Under the pieces are notes generated by a model. The model was not told where the DNA came from. It searched no databases and was given only the letters and a program-made list of their open reading frames with translations. From positions 744,001-808,000 of the forward strand of contig JACKHF010000001.1 of NCBI GenBank assembly GCA_020639155.1: a stretch of 64,000 bases of DNA, read 5' to 3'. Shown here piece after piece: positions 16,430 through 25,497 of the stretch. This DNA is from Phycisphaeraceae bacterium. Its GTDB lineage: Bacteria; Planctomycetota; Phycisphaerae; Phycisphaerales; UBA1924. Each line of letters opens with the position of its first letter. Position 1 is the stretch's first letter. The translations under genes and the position numbers were made by a program.

Positions 16430-16459
16430 AAAGCCCAGGGATTGCAATCCCTGGGCTTT
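16430..16459. terminator. 30-nt perfect palindrome, bidirectional terminator candidate
   Basis: AAAGCCCAGGGATTG is followed directly by its exact reverse complement; a CTTTCTCT tail follows on the plus strand. It lies 27 nt after the FlgM-like gene, and the convergent carbonic anhydrase gene ends about 120 nt further on. Confidence 0.75.
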
Positions 16460-16577
16460 CTCTCATCAATGTACGACTGAAAAATAAAACAGGGGCGTCG
16501 TCCGTGACGCCCCCTGCGTGCGATACGCGTCCTGCGTATCAACATGACTTTGTTGATTCACTCAACCGCAGTACAAA

Positions 16578-17504
16578 TCAGTGGCTGTCGTTGGTACCAG
16601 CCTCTGTCGCGTCTGCGTATGTTGCTTCCGGTCTCCAGTAGAACGAGCGTGCGAAGATCGGCTGTACTGGACGGTTGTTGTTGGCGTACAGCGACTCGAA
16701 CGCACTCGCTTGTGCGCTGGAGATCTCGATGGGCGTTGCCATCACGAACCACTTGACCTGCTCTGTGCAGGGTGGCGTTGTGAATGAGCCGTCGTACCGG
16801 TAGTAGCCCTGATCCTTCGGAATCCAGTCGGCGGCATTAACTGTCACATTGGAAACCGTTGCAGGCTCGCCAGCGGTCTCGGGCATGTTTTCGCAAACCG
16901 GCCCAAACACCTTGCTCGCGTCGCCACGGTTCATGAACACGCCCACAACCGCGTACTCGCCGTCCTCAGACTGGTGGACGAAGTGGACTTCCATGTCAGC
17001 GTGCTGACCATCGAACGTGTGCTCACTCTTCGCGTGGAAGTGGAACTGGAGCAGGTTGTAGCGCTTGCCCTCGACCTCCATGTACGAGCCTTCGTCGTAG
17101 GAGACCTTCACCGTGTGCCCGTTGTTCACGATGTTCAGTGCTGAGGGCTGGTAATAGAACTGGATGCCACCAAAGTTGACAGGTGTGTTCTCGGGGATGT
17201 TGATGGGCGACTGCGCTTTGCCCTCTGCACACGCTGCGCACTCAGGCCCGAGCTTGTGCCAGTCGGACGGGCCATAGTTGTAACCCCAGTGTGGTTCGTT
17301 GTGAGATGTATTCGAGTTCGACGGCGTCTTTTCATTCGCCTTGGGATCTGCGGCGCGCGGTGTACGCGATTGCGCGGGCTGGGCGTTTCGGCCGGTGAAC
17401 GGCGTTGCGCGCGGCGTGGTGTGATTTGAACGATGTGCCTGTGCCGTTGCAACGGCTGGCAGCGCAAGCAGACCCGCAAGCGCAAGAACTGTGTGCTTTG
17501 TCAT
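16578..17504 (-). CDS. secreted alpha-type carbonic anhydrase
   Basis: The 308-residue product has a signal peptide (MTKHTVLALAGLLALPAVATA), a Pro/Thr/Asn-rich linker of about 55 residues, then a complete alpha-carbonic anhydrase domain: WGYNYGPSDWHKLGPEC, QSPINIPENT, the zinc-ligand pair in LLQFHFHAKSEHT, the third zinc His in MEVHFVHQ and the substrate-pocket motif GSFTTPPCTEQVKW. It should hydrate CO2 in the periplasm or outside the cell. ATG 17504 has AGGAG about 10 nt upstream. It is divergent from the hydrolase gene at 17762. Confidence 0.95.
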   Translation of the reverse strand: MTKHTVLALAGLLALPAVATAQAHRSNHTTPRATPFTGRNAQPAQSRTPRAADPKANEKTPSNSNTSHNEPHWGYNYGPSDWHKLGPECAACAEGKAQSPINIPENTPVNFGGIQFYYQPSALNIVNNGHTVKVSYDEGSYMEVEGKRYNLLQFHFHAKSEHTFDGQHADMEVHFVHQSEDGEYAVVGVFMNRGDASKVFGPVCENMPETAGEPATVSNVTVNAADWIPKDQGYYRYDGSFTTPPCTEQVKWFVMATPIEISSAQASAFESLYANNNRPVQPIFARSFYWRPEATYADATEAGTNDSH

Positions 17505-17761
17505 GAAACTGATCTCCTGATGCAACCGAGTGACGATGCCGACCATGAGCTGCCAGCCCACGCCGGTGTTGGTCTGGTATCGATCAGAACAAGCACGGAT
17601 TTGCGACCCGATTGCAGTTTGATGATGAAATCCTGCGTGATGTGGGGCCAATCAGAGAGACCAGCACGGGTTACACAGGCCGATAAACCGCAAAGCCGAG
17701 CAGGCCCTGCAACATCGGGCCCCAACGCTCGTTGCAACACAGAACCACCCGTGGAGTCATC

Positions 17762-18841
17762 ATGATGCACAGATTCACACTCGCACTCATCACACTCTCC
17801 GTTACGGGAGTTGCACTGCTCGGATCGTGTATTGGGAAAATCGCACAGCGCACGCAGCAGCACGCCGCGCTGGTTGCGCAGACCATCGATCCCGACAAAG
17901 ACAATGTAGCAACAATGCTGCTGACACTACACGACGATGCGCGCAACAAAGATCTGAAGATTCGCGTTGTGTACCCAATTTCGTTGCGAGACGAATCAGA
18001 AAACGACACGAAGCTGCCGTTCATCGTGTTCAGTCACGGATTGTTCGGGTCGGGCGAGATGTACGATCCGCTGACGTTCCACTGGGCTGCAAACGGGTAC
18101 ATCGTCGTTCAGCCGACGCACTCCGATTCCAAGAATCTGCCACGACGCGAGCGCCTGACCATGCGTGAGGGACTGCGGGACTGGTCCAACAGGCCGAAGG
18201 ATGTTTCATTCGTTCTGGATTCGATTGCCACACTCGAAGAGCAGGTGCCTGACATTGCTGGGCACATCGATACGGCACGTATTGGCGTGGGCGGACATTC
18301 CTATGGCGCAATGACAAGCCAGCTCATTGCAGGTGTGACACCGCGCACGCGCGAGGATCTGAGCGATCAGCGCGCAAAGGCTGTGCTGCTCATCAGCCCG
18401 CAGGGAGAAAACAACATTCTCAGCTCCAGCGCGTGGGACACATTGCGTGGGCCCGTCATGACGATCTCGGGCAGCAACGATACCAGTATCGAGAACGAGC
18501 CCGCCGAGTGGCGCAAGCAGCCGTTCGAACACTCACCAGCGGGCAGACACGTGCTCGTGTGGATCGATGAGGCCTACCACTCGTTCGGCGGGATTACCGG
18601 TAGACAGCGATTGTCCATCTCCGATCGTGCAAAGCCAAACGCTGAGCACGTGAAGATCGTCCAGCAGACATCCCTCGCGTACTGGAACACCGCATTGCGT
18701 GATGGTGTAAGCAACGTCGATGCAATTAGCAATGCTGTCAGTGATTCGCTGCCAGTCGATCAAACAACTACACTAGACGAGAACCCGCCAACAGTCACCA
18801 TCACCAACAACGCCGAAGTGCCCGCAGGTTCATCCCGCTAA
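17762..18841 (+). CDS. alpha/beta hydrolase lipoprotein (chlorophyllase/PAF-acetylhydrolase-like)
   Basis: The 359-residue product has an N-terminal signal with lipobox LLGSC. The fold landmarks are VFSHGLFGSGEMY (oxyanion region), the nucleophile elbow GVGGHSYGAMTS and a late DEAYHSFGG that supplies the catalytic His. PFIVFSHG...Y..L..H.A..GY.VV matches the chlorophyllase/PAF-acetylhydrolase-like group of esterases. The substrate is unknown. ATG 17762 follows GGAG by 5 nt (17765 is equally usable). Its stop codon overlaps that of the convergent M28 peptidase gene by 4 nt. Confidence 0.85.
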   Translation: MMHRFTLALITLSVTGVALLGSCIGKIAQRTQQHAALVAQTIDPDKDNVATMLLTLHDDARNKDLKIRVVYPISLRDESENDTKLPFIVFSHGLFGSGEMYDPLTFHWAANGYIVVQPTHSDSKNLPRRERLTMREGLRDWSNRPKDVSFVLDSIATLEEQVPDIAGHIDTARIGVGGHSYGAMTSQLIAGVTPRTREDLSDQRAKAVLLISPQGENNILSSSAWDTLRGPVMTISGSNDTSIENEPAEWRKQPFEHSPAGRHVLVWIDEAYHSFGGITGRQRLSISDRAKPNAEHVKIVQQTSLAYWNTALRDGVSNVDAISNAVSDSLPVDQTTTLDENPPTVTITNNAEVPAGSSR

Positions 18842-19905
18842 GGCGTTTCTTCTGTAACCGGATCGGCGAGTGTGTGTATCGCGCCGGCCAACGCACGGAC
18901 AACCGCGGTGTACCGCTCCACATCGATCGTGTCGATGGTGTCCGTCGGCTGGTGGTAGTTCGGATTGCGGAAGTTTGCCGTGTCCGTCAGCATCATCGCA
19001 GGAATACGCCGAGAGAGAAACGGCGCGTGGTCTGATCGCAGCATGTCCGGCGGTGCAATCGGGAACTGGTCAACGAGATAGGTCTTTGCGTCGGGCCACG
19101 CGTCGAACATCGCTTTGTCGAGCGCCTGCGAGAACTTCTGGTGCCTGCTCACAGTCGTGATGACAAGAAAATCCCCCACTGTCGGCGGTTCGAACACGTT
19201 CTCGATCGGTGGGATCGGTGATCGTTGCGAGTTCGGCTCATCCGAGTAATACCCGAGCATCTCGAGACTCATCATCCATTGCACACCTGGCACATCTGGA
19301 TCTGCTGCACGCTGATCGAACAGCTCCGCAACATAATGCGACGAGCCGATCAGCCCAGCTTCTTCGAGATTGAAAAACGCAAGACGTACCGTGCGCTGCA
19401 TTGGTTTGTCGTGGAGCACACGTGCAATCTCCAGCAATGCTGCAACACCGGAGCCATCATCGTCCGCGCCCTTCGAACGCGGCACAACATCGGTGTGCGC
19501 ACTGACGACGATGACATCAAGCGACGGGTCCGCACCGGGAATATCAGCGATGATATTGCAGAATACCGGCGGCTGAGGCGTGTCGGGTTCGTCTGCCCGC
19601 TTGCGCGTGCCGGGTGGTCTCCACGGGATGTCCTGGGTTACAACTTCAAGACCGAGTGCGCGGAGTTCATCTGCCACATACTGCTCTGTCTGCTTCAGAC
19701 CATCCCAGTGCGCTTCACGCCCTGTGCCGCTGCGCTGCGTAGGTAGCGCCGCGAGTGTGTCCATGAGACGTTGCTGGCTGATCCGATATTGGGGCAGATC
19801 AGTCTGTGGATGCTGGGCATCGGTCGCATGCTCGGATTGTGCGCACGCGCTGCCACCAAAGCACAGCGCACTTCCAACGACGAGGATGGAAACAGTTATT
19901 TTCAT
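18838..19905 (-). CDS. exported M28-family metallopeptidase
   Basis: The 355-residue product has a signal peptide (TVSILVVGSALCFGGSACAQ). The M28 zinc ligands appear in order: VVSAHTDVV, ADDDGSGVAALLEIAR, NLEEAGLIGSSHYVAE, an Asp before the C-terminal block, and SDHAPFLSRRIPAMML. These aminopeptidases act outside the cytoplasm on peptide N-termini. The start at 19905 is supported by a TACCAT box 5 nt upstream; the frame further upstream (to 20001) is antisense to other sequence and non-conserved. It is followed by the convergent hydrolase gene. Confidence 0.9.
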   Translation of the reverse strand: MKITVSILVVGSALCFGGSACAQSEHATDAQHPQTDLPQYRISQQRLMDTLAALPTQRSGTGREAHWDGLKQTEQYVADELRALGLEVVTQDIPWRPPGTRKRADEPDTPQPPVFCNIIADIPGADPSLDVIVVSAHTDVVPRSKGADDDGSGVAALLEIARVLHDKPMQRTVRLAFFNLEEAGLIGSSHYVAELFDQRAADPDVPGVQWMMSLEMLGYYSDEPNSQRSPIPPIENVFEPPTVGDFLVITTVSRHQKFSQALDKAMFDAWPDAKTYLVDQFPIAPPDMLRSDHAPFLSRRIPAMMLTDTANFRNPNYHQPTDTIDTIDVERYTAVVRALAGAIHTLADPVTEETP

Positions 19906-19910
19906 GCGGG

Positions 19911-19916
19911 ATGGTA
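19911..19916 (-). promoter_or_regulatory. -10 box of M28 peptidase gene
   Basis: On the minus strand TACCAT lies 5 nt before ATG 19905, with no Shine-Dalgarno. Confidence 0.45.
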
Positions 19917-19927
19917 GCTGGAAATTT

Positions 19928-20977
19928 CTAGCGCGAAGCGAATCCGATCGTTGCATACACCGGCCTGTGGTCGCTGCCAGCCCCGTGCCCCAGCGCAACA
20001 TCTGTGCAGGTGAATGCCTGGCTCAGCATGATGTGATCGATTCGCGTTGGCAGGAGTGAGAAAACCCCGGCGTGGTTCGGCCACGTGCCGCCACGACCTC
20101 GCCCTGCAATATCCCACGCATCACAAAACCCGAGCGATCGCAATCGATCAAGCTGTGCACTCTCGGTTGGCGAGTTAAAATCACCGAGCACAATCACGGG
20201 CAGCGTTTCCTTTGCAAGTACCTCGGCCAGTGCAGCAAACTGCAGTCTGCCACGACGCAGGTACGCACGCGACAAAGGCACCATCAGGTGAACGCCATAG
20301 ACCGCCATGCGCTGGCCATCATGCTCGATCTCGCATCGAAGCACACCGCTGAACCCGCTTTCGTCTTCATATACCGTGGACACGTTGTGCAACGGCGTGC
20401 GCGAACGAATCACGATTGTGGTGTATCCCCCTCGCGGCACTGATACTTCATGTGGATGTGACGAACCAAGTGTTGCCTGGATGTGTTTGCTCCACGTCTC
20501 GTTTGCCTCCTGAAAGACAACCAGATCAACATCCTGCGTTGCGAGTTCCTGCAGGTACTCGTCATAGCTCCTGTTCTTTCCCAGCACATTGCATGTCGCA
20601 ACACGCAGCGGCGTTCCAGCGATGGGCACAGGATTCTTTGGCCTGAGCGTCCATGCCGATCCCGACACACAGAACACGCACAACAGCACAATCAACACGC
20701 ACAGTTTCCTTGCTCGCACCAGAATCGCTATCAGCAGCAGCGGAAGCAAGGCAAGTCCGATGTGAAACGTGAATGTACGAGCAATGAATGCGGACCACGC
20801 GAGCCCGACGGGGATGGCCCCGGTCTCCTTGAACGTGTGCGGAAAGAGCTGCCCCCACAGCACAACTGCAAGCACAGGAAGAAATGCAAGCCATAGAAGC
20901 ACCTGCACCCACAGCTTCAATCGTAATGGGCGCGATGGGGTTGCGACATCGCCGGATGTGTTCGGATCAGATCCCAA
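19928..20977 (-). CDS. membrane-anchored endonuclease/exonuclease/phosphatase (EEP) family protein
   Basis: The 349-residue product has three N-terminal membrane helices (about 25-45, 60-80, 85-108) followed by an EEP domain: RVATCNVLGKN, DLVVFQEANETW (metal-binding Glu), YGVHLMVPLS, VIVLGDFNSPTESAQ and the C-terminal GSDHRPVYATI. Such proteins with three helices are common in bacteria (YafD-like) and may be DNases or phosphodiesterases acting outside the membrane. The start is TTG 20977, preceded by GGAGAG at 8 nt. It lies just upstream of, and in the same direction as, the M28 peptidase gene, 22 nt apart. Confidence 0.88.
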   Translation of the reverse strand: MGSDPNTSGDVATPSRPLRLKLWVQVLLWLAFLPVLAVVLWGQLFPHTFKETGAIPVGLAWSAFIARTFTFHIGLALLPLLLIAILVRARKLCVLIVLLCVFCVSGSAWTLRPKNPVPIAGTPLRVATCNVLGKNRSYDEYLQELATQDVDLVVFQEANETWSKHIQATLGSSHPHEVSVPRGGYTTIVIRSRTPLHNVSTVYEDESGFSGVLRCEIEHDGQRMAVYGVHLMVPLSRAYLRRGRLQFAALAEVLAKETLPVIVLGDFNSPTESAQLDRLRSLGFCDAWDIAGRGRGGTWPNHAGVFSLLPTRIDHIMLSQAFTCTDVALGHGAGSDHRPVYATIGFASR

Positions 20978-21062
20978 TCAAAGCTCTCCGCAGATGTGGT
21001 GATTCATCGGTACGCGCTGACGACTGCTGAAGTTCGTCTTTCCAGAGCACGATTTCCACTCA

Positions 21063-21068
21063 TAGAAT
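21063..21068 (+). promoter_or_regulatory. -10 box of epimerase gene
   Basis: TAGAAT lies 5 nt before ATG 21074, with TTTCCA 18 nt upstream as a weak -35 and no Shine-Dalgarno. Confidence 0.5.
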
Positions 21069-21073
21069 CCCTG

Positions 21074-22042
21074 ATGCGAATACTTGTCACCGGAGCCGCT
21101 GGATTTGTGGGATCGCACGTCGCGGAGCATCTGCTCTGCGCGGGGCACGATGTCGTCGGGATCGATAACTTCAACAGCTACTACGACCCTGCCAGCAAGC
21201 GTGCGAATATTGAGCCCGCGCGCAACGCCGGATTGCAGCTGTTTGAGATCGATCTCGCGACGGACAATCTGACGGAAGCTGTGCGCGATATCGACGCGGT
21301 CTTCCATCTCGCAGCCCAGCCGGGCATCAACCGGACGACATCTTTCGAGGATTACGAACGAAACAATGTTGTTGCGACGCACCGACTGGTCGACGCGTGC
21401 GAGAAGCAGCACGTGCAACGCGCACTCACACTGTTTGCGAACATCGCAACTTCATCAATCTATGGCGCAGATGCAACCGGGCCAGAGACCATTGTGCCCG
21501 CACCGACCTCTCACTACGGCGTGACAAAGCTCGCTGCGGAACAGCTTGTGCTTGCTGCTCATCGCGAGCGAGGCTTGCCCGCGTGCTCATTGCGACTCTT
21601 CTCTGTGTACGGCCCGCGAGAACGACCGGAAAAACTTTTTCCAGCTCTCATCCGTTCCATCGCGAGTGGCACATCGTTCCCGCTCTTTGACGGCGCACTC
21701 CAGCACACGCGCACGTTTACCTATGTGGGCGACGCGGTGAAGGGGCTTATCAGCGCGCTCGACCACGCGGATAAGGCAATCGGCGAGATCTTCAATATCG
21801 GGTCGGACAATGAGACATCGACCGAGCGCGGCATTCGCATCATTGAAGAGATCACAGGGAGAAAAGCAATATTCGAGCACCTGCCAAAGCGCCCAGGCGA
21901 TCAGCTTCGCACGCACGCTGATATCACCAAGGCGAGAAACATTCTTGGATACAAACCCAGCACCACGCCCGAGGACGGGTTGCGAGAGACAGTGAAGTTC
22001 TTTGCACCGCAACTTGTTTCCTGCGATGCTGCTGCATCATGA
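21074..22042 (+). CDS. NAD-dependent sugar-nucleotide epimerase/dehydratase
   Basis: The 322-residue extended short-chain dehydrogenase has the Rossmann motif VTGAAGFVGSHVAEHLL at the N-terminus, the catalytic Ser in IATSSIYG and Y-x3-K in SHYGVTKLAAEQL. GIDNFNSYYDPASKRANI and QPGINRT resemble UDP-glucuronate 4-epimerases, so a UDP-hexuronate or UDP-hexose substrate is likely. It overlaps the downstream glycosyltransferase gene by 4 nt (ATGA), which points to joint expression in surface polysaccharide or glycoprotein synthesis. The start is set by the first conserved residue and the TAGAAT box. Confidence 0.9.
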   Translation: MRILVTGAAGFVGSHVAEHLLCAGHDVVGIDNFNSYYDPASKRANIEPARNAGLQLFEIDLATDNLTEAVRDIDAVFHLAAQPGINRTTSFEDYERNNVVATHRLVDACEKQHVQRALTLFANIATSSIYGADATGPETIVPAPTSHYGVTKLAAEQLVLAAHRERGLPACSLRLFSVYGPRERPEKLFPALIRSIASGTSFPLFDGALQHTRTFTYVGDAVKGLISALDHADKAIGEIFNIGSDNETSTERGIRIIEEITGRKAIFEHLPKRPGDQLRTHADITKARNILGYKPSTTPEDGLRETVKFFAPQLVSCDAAAS

Positions 22043-22989
22043 CGCAACTTGCTGCAAACACAGCTTCACAGCCGCGCGTGTTTGTGCTGATTCCCACGCA
22101 CACGACGCGCCATCTGCGCGCGTGCGTTGCATCCGTTGCTGGCCTGAACCCGAAACCCGACGGCATCGTCGTCACTTGCGACGTGATCGACGACAGTATC
22201 AGCGAACTGCTCGACACAACATGGCGCGAGTGCAACACCCATCACGGCCCATTGCCAAAGCTCGTCCACACATTTCGAGAGCATCAGGGCACGCCGATGC
22301 TGAACCAGGTGCGCAACAACGGCTTGCGCGCACTCGACAAAGCATTCTCGTTACATGAAGACGACATGGTTGTTGTCCTTGATGGCGACACATTGCTGAA
22401 TACCGACGCGGTTGCGCACTATCAATCACACGCAGGAAATCGTGTCGATCTTGTAATCCCGTTCCGTGTGTATCTGACAGAATCGCAAACGAAGGCGATC
22501 GATGCTGACGCACTCGTGCAACACCCTGCTGACATCATTGAACCACTTGTGCCAGCAACCGAATCCAACGAGTACCAGATACTGAAAACCTTGCAGACAA
22601 AGTACGCGAAGCATCTCTGGTTGCGCGAGCATCATCTCTCGATGCTCATCAAGTCGCACAAGCCGAAGATCATCGGCGGGCACCACGGCGTGCGCATGAG
22701 TGCGTTGCGGCGCGTCAACGGGTACGACGAGCAGTACACAAAGTACGGGTTCGATGATGACGATCTGTGCAGGCGTCTGTACCAGCTGCGCCCACGCATC
22801 AGGGCAGCTGTCGCGATCACAGACATCATCGCGATGCATCTCTGGCATCCCACACGCGCGCCTGAGAAAGCAACGCACGCGCCGGGATGGGAGCGGTTCT
22901 CGCGCACCGATCTCCCCGCGTTCTGCGAGCATGGATTGACCAATCCGGTCGATCAGCCAGAACCGATCGTGCGCATCATTGGAACGTAA
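22039..22989 (+). CDS. glycosyltransferase (GT-A fold, galactosyltransferase-like C-terminal motif)
   Basis: The 316-residue product has an N-terminal PRVFVLIPTHTTRHLRACV strand-helix, a DxD-type motif in VVVLDGDTLLN (about residue 115) and the late motif HGVRMSALRRVNGYDEQYTK then YGFDDDDLCRRLYQL. The last motif is the acceptor-side block of GT2/GT27-type enzymes (Glyco_transf_7C). It has no membrane helix, so it should act in the cytoplasm. It is coupled to the epimerase gene by ATGA overlap and ends 9 nt from the convergent UDPGP gene. Donor and acceptor are unknown. Confidence 0.85.
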   Translation: MTQLAANTASQPRVFVLIPTHTTRHLRACVASVAGLNPKPDGIVVTCDVIDDSISELLDTTWRECNTHHGPLPKLVHTFREHQGTPMLNQVRNNGLRALDKAFSLHEDDMVVVLDGDTLLNTDAVAHYQSHAGNRVDLVIPFRVYLTESQTKAIDADALVQHPADIIEPLVPATESNEYQILKTLQTKYAKHLWLREHHLSMLIKSHKPKIIGGHHGVRMSALRRVNGYDEQYTKYGFDDDDLCRRLYQLRPRIRAAVAITDIIAMHLWHPTRAPEKATHAPGWERFSRTDLPAFCEHGLTNPVDQPEPIVRIIGT

Positions 22990-22998
22990 AAATCAGTA

Positions 22999-24420
22999 TT
23001 AGATCGCGTGCGAGCTGCCCGGCTCGATCGTGACAGATACGCCCTGCAGATCCTCCGCATCGAGCGCGGTGAGCGGGCTCAGTTCGAGCACGCAGTCCGG
23101 CTCATTCGATGCGTTGGTTGGCACATCCACACCCACACTGATAAGCCAGCGAGCTGCGCGCGCGGTCTGGAGCAGGCGTGAGCTCTCAACAGAATCCGCA
23201 CCCGTCGGGTTCTTGATCGGCGCGAACTCCTCTTCGCGCGGCGTGCGCACTACTGCGGACGATCTGCACATCGGCAATGCATCGAACACGAACTTCTCAA
23301 GCTTGATCGCGTTCGGCTCTGCTGGATTGACGCGCTCAAATGATTCCGGATCGATGCAGGGTACTTTCTTCACCGCGCGATGGAACGGGAGTGAGAACGC
23401 GGGATCGGTCGCAACACGCTGGAGGAACGACACACCCATCACGTGCAACGCGATGGAACCCGCCTCGTAGCGAAGATTGCCGCTGCCGTCTGTCTCGTTT
23501 GACAATGCTTCCGGGAGATCGGAGTACTCGATCACGCGCGTACGCCCATCGACATCGCAGAACACGCCGACCTTCTCGGCGGGGCCAGACTTTGCAACCG
23601 CTTTGCTCGACATCTCTGCGGACGAATCATCAGCGCCCGCGTGTAATCCCACGAACACAGGATCGATCACGCGCACAAGCGGGTTGTCGACCTGGAAGTA
23701 CGAGATGTGCTCGATGCCCTGCTGCTGCATCTGCGTGAGTGCGCCGGACTTGTGCAGTGCGGTGATAGATCCGCCGTGACCGTCCGGGTTTGTTGCGAGC
23801 TCGCCCGGCGCGCTGAGCAGCACCCTGCCCGTGTGCATGTCGAAGCTGGGCAGTGTGCCCTGCTGGATGAAATGGACGTTGTCGCGCCCGAGATCGAAGA
23901 ACCGGTGCTCCTCGAAGAACGCGCGCGTGACCACGTCGTTGAGCGGGCTCGTCAGGATGTACCATGGCACTGCGCACTCGTACCGGCGGCGCGTCGCGAG
24001 GATGCCCTCAGCAAAGATATGGAACAGCGGCTTCTTTGTCACAGGACCAGCGGGGTAGCACCCCTTCGGGCCTTCGAACCCGAGGCGCGTGCCCTGCCCG
24101 CCCGCAACAGTGAACGCAGCGACCTTTGACGCGCTGATGAGCGCTTCGCCCATCTCGCGGTATCGCGCACGATCACCGGAATCTTTCAACTCGTGCACAC
24201 TCGCAGGCGCGAGCTGCAACGGAATGACTTCTTCCGTGTGACTCAGCACGTGCGATCTGACCAATCCAGCGAGCTCGTACCAGTCGTACTGCGCAAGCGA
24301 GGCGACAAACCGATCGCGTATTGCGCCGGTCAGACGCTCAGCGTGATCAATCAAATGCGACTGGCCGGCCTCCTGGAGCGCGGGCGCGATGCTGGAAAGG
24401 TCCGTCGTCATTGCAGCCAT
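22999..24420 (-). CDS. UDPGP-family sugar-1-phosphate uridylyltransferase
   Basis: The 473-residue product has the nucleotide-binding motif VAGGQGTRLGFEGPKGCYP, the base of UDP-N-acetylhexosamine/UDP-glucose pyrophosphorylases, and later blocks PDGHGGSITALHKSG, YFQVDNPLVRVIDPVFVG and GVFCDVDGRTRVIEYSDLP. The closest pattern is the eukaryote-like UDP-GlcNAc pyrophosphorylase group, found also in planctomycetes. It would make UDP-GlcNAc or UDP-Glc from UTP and the sugar phosphate. An AAGGAG lies 10 nt before ATG 24420. It may supply the neighbouring epimerase and glycosyltransferase. Confidence 0.92.
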   Translation of the reverse strand: MAAMTTDLSSIAPALQEAGQSHLIDHAERLTGAIRDRFVASLAQYDWYELAGLVRSHVLSHTEEVIPLQLAPASVHELKDSGDRARYREMGEALISASKVAAFTVAGGQGTRLGFEGPKGCYPAGPVTKKPLFHIFAEGILATRRRYECAVPWYILTSPLNDVVTRAFFEEHRFFDLGRDNVHFIQQGTLPSFDMHTGRVLLSAPGELATNPDGHGGSITALHKSGALTQMQQQGIEHISYFQVDNPLVRVIDPVFVGLHAGADDSSAEMSSKAVAKSGPAEKVGVFCDVDGRTRVIEYSDLPEALSNETDGSGNLRYEAGSIALHVMGVSFLQRVATDPAFSLPFHRAVKKVPCIDPESFERVNPAEPNAIKLEKFVFDALPMCRSSAVVRTPREEEFAPIKNPTGADSVESSRLLQTARAARWLISVGVDVPTNASNEPDCVLELSPLTALDAEDLQGVSVTIEPGSSHAI

Positions 24421-24571
24421 CAGGAACGTGCTCCTTGTGCGAGTCCGTGTGCGTTACAGCAGGGTATGGATGATGCAGGTGTATCGGCTCATATCCGCAT
24501 GATTTGGGTAAAAACTCGCACGATCTGTGCGCATACATCCGTCCGTTTCTCGGCTTTGCAGCGGATCTACC

Positions 24572-24577
24572 TACACT
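24572..24577 (+). promoter_or_regulatory. -10 box of rpe
   Basis: TACACT lies 6 nt before ATG 24584, with no Shine-Dalgarno; a leaderless start is likely. Confidence 0.45.
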
Positions 24578-24583
24578 CAATCG

Positions 24584-25357
24584 ATGGCTCCGCACGATCT
24601 GCCCGCACGCAATCTCTTCGTCCACAGGCCAGCATCAGACCAGCTTCTGATCGCGCCGTCGGTGTTGTCGGCCGACTTCGGGCTGATCCGCGACGAGTGT
24701 GCTGCAGCGCTGGCAGCCGGCGCGGACCTGCTGCATCTGGATGTCATGGATGGGCACTTCGTCCCGAACCTGACGATGGGGCCCGACATGGTCAAAGCCC
24801 TGAGAAAACATCTTCCCGATGCGATGCTCGATGCGCATCTGATGGTGACCAACCCCGCGATGTTTGTTGAGCCGTTCGCAAAGGCCGGTGCTGACCACTT
24901 TACGTTCCACGTTGAGGTTGTCTCGCACGACGAGGCACGCGCCCTGCGCGACCGTATCCATCAGCACGGTATGAGCGCGGGGCTGGCCATCAACCCGCCA
25001 ACCCCTGTCGAGCCACACCTCGATCTGTTCGATGGGTTCGACCTCGCCCTCGTGATGAGCGTGAACCCCGGATTCTCAGGCCAGTCGTTTATCGGATCCG
25101 TCCTCAACAAAGTTCGTACGCTCCGAGCCCGATACGACGGGAAACTGCCGATCGAGATGGATGGCGGCTTGGGAACCGATACCCTGCTCGAAGCGATCGA
25201 GGCTGGATGCCGGGTTGCAGTGGCTGGATCGGCATTTTTCGGCCAAAATTCTGATAACTGGCCCTATCTCACGCAGACGTGGAAGGGCATGCTCCCATCC
25301 GATTGCGCAACATCTGCGCAGTGTTGCTGCAGAAAACAACAAACAAATACCGAGTAA
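24584..25357 (+). CDS. rpe: ribulose-phosphate 3-epimerase
   Basis: The 257-residue TIM-barrel enzyme interconverts ribulose-5-phosphate and xylulose-5-phosphate. Visible motifs are IAPSVLSADFGLI, the metal-binding HLDVMDGHFVPNLTMG, DAHLMVTNP, HVEVVSHDEA, VNPGFSGQSFI and the phosphate-binding IEMDGGLGTDTL...AGSAFF. It is about 35 residues longer than usual, with a 22-residue N-terminal extension and a Cys/Gln-rich tail (SAQCCCRKQQTNTE). The start at 24584 agrees with the -10 box; 24527 would add 19 unconserved residues. Confidence 0.95.
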   Translation: MAPHDLPARNLFVHRPASDQLLIAPSVLSADFGLIRDECAAALAAGADLLHLDVMDGHFVPNLTMGPDMVKALRKHLPDAMLDAHLMVTNPAMFVEPFAKAGADHFTFHVEVVSHDEARALRDRIHQHGMSAGLAINPPTPVEPHLDLFDGFDLALVMSVNPGFSGQSFIGSVLNKVRTLRARYDGKLPIEMDGGLGTDTLLEAIEAGCRVAVAGSAFFGQNSDNWPYLTQTWKGMLPSDCATSAQCCCRKQQTNTE

Positions 25358-25497
25358 TCCCTCGCAAGACGACGCAGGATTGGCCTGCTACGCTTGCCGC
25401 CATTACGCCGTTGGTCGTTTTCGTCCGATGGCGCTGGATCGTGTTGCCATGACGGACGGGACTGTGTTGGCCCAATCGTTGTGTGTGGAGCGCCTGC

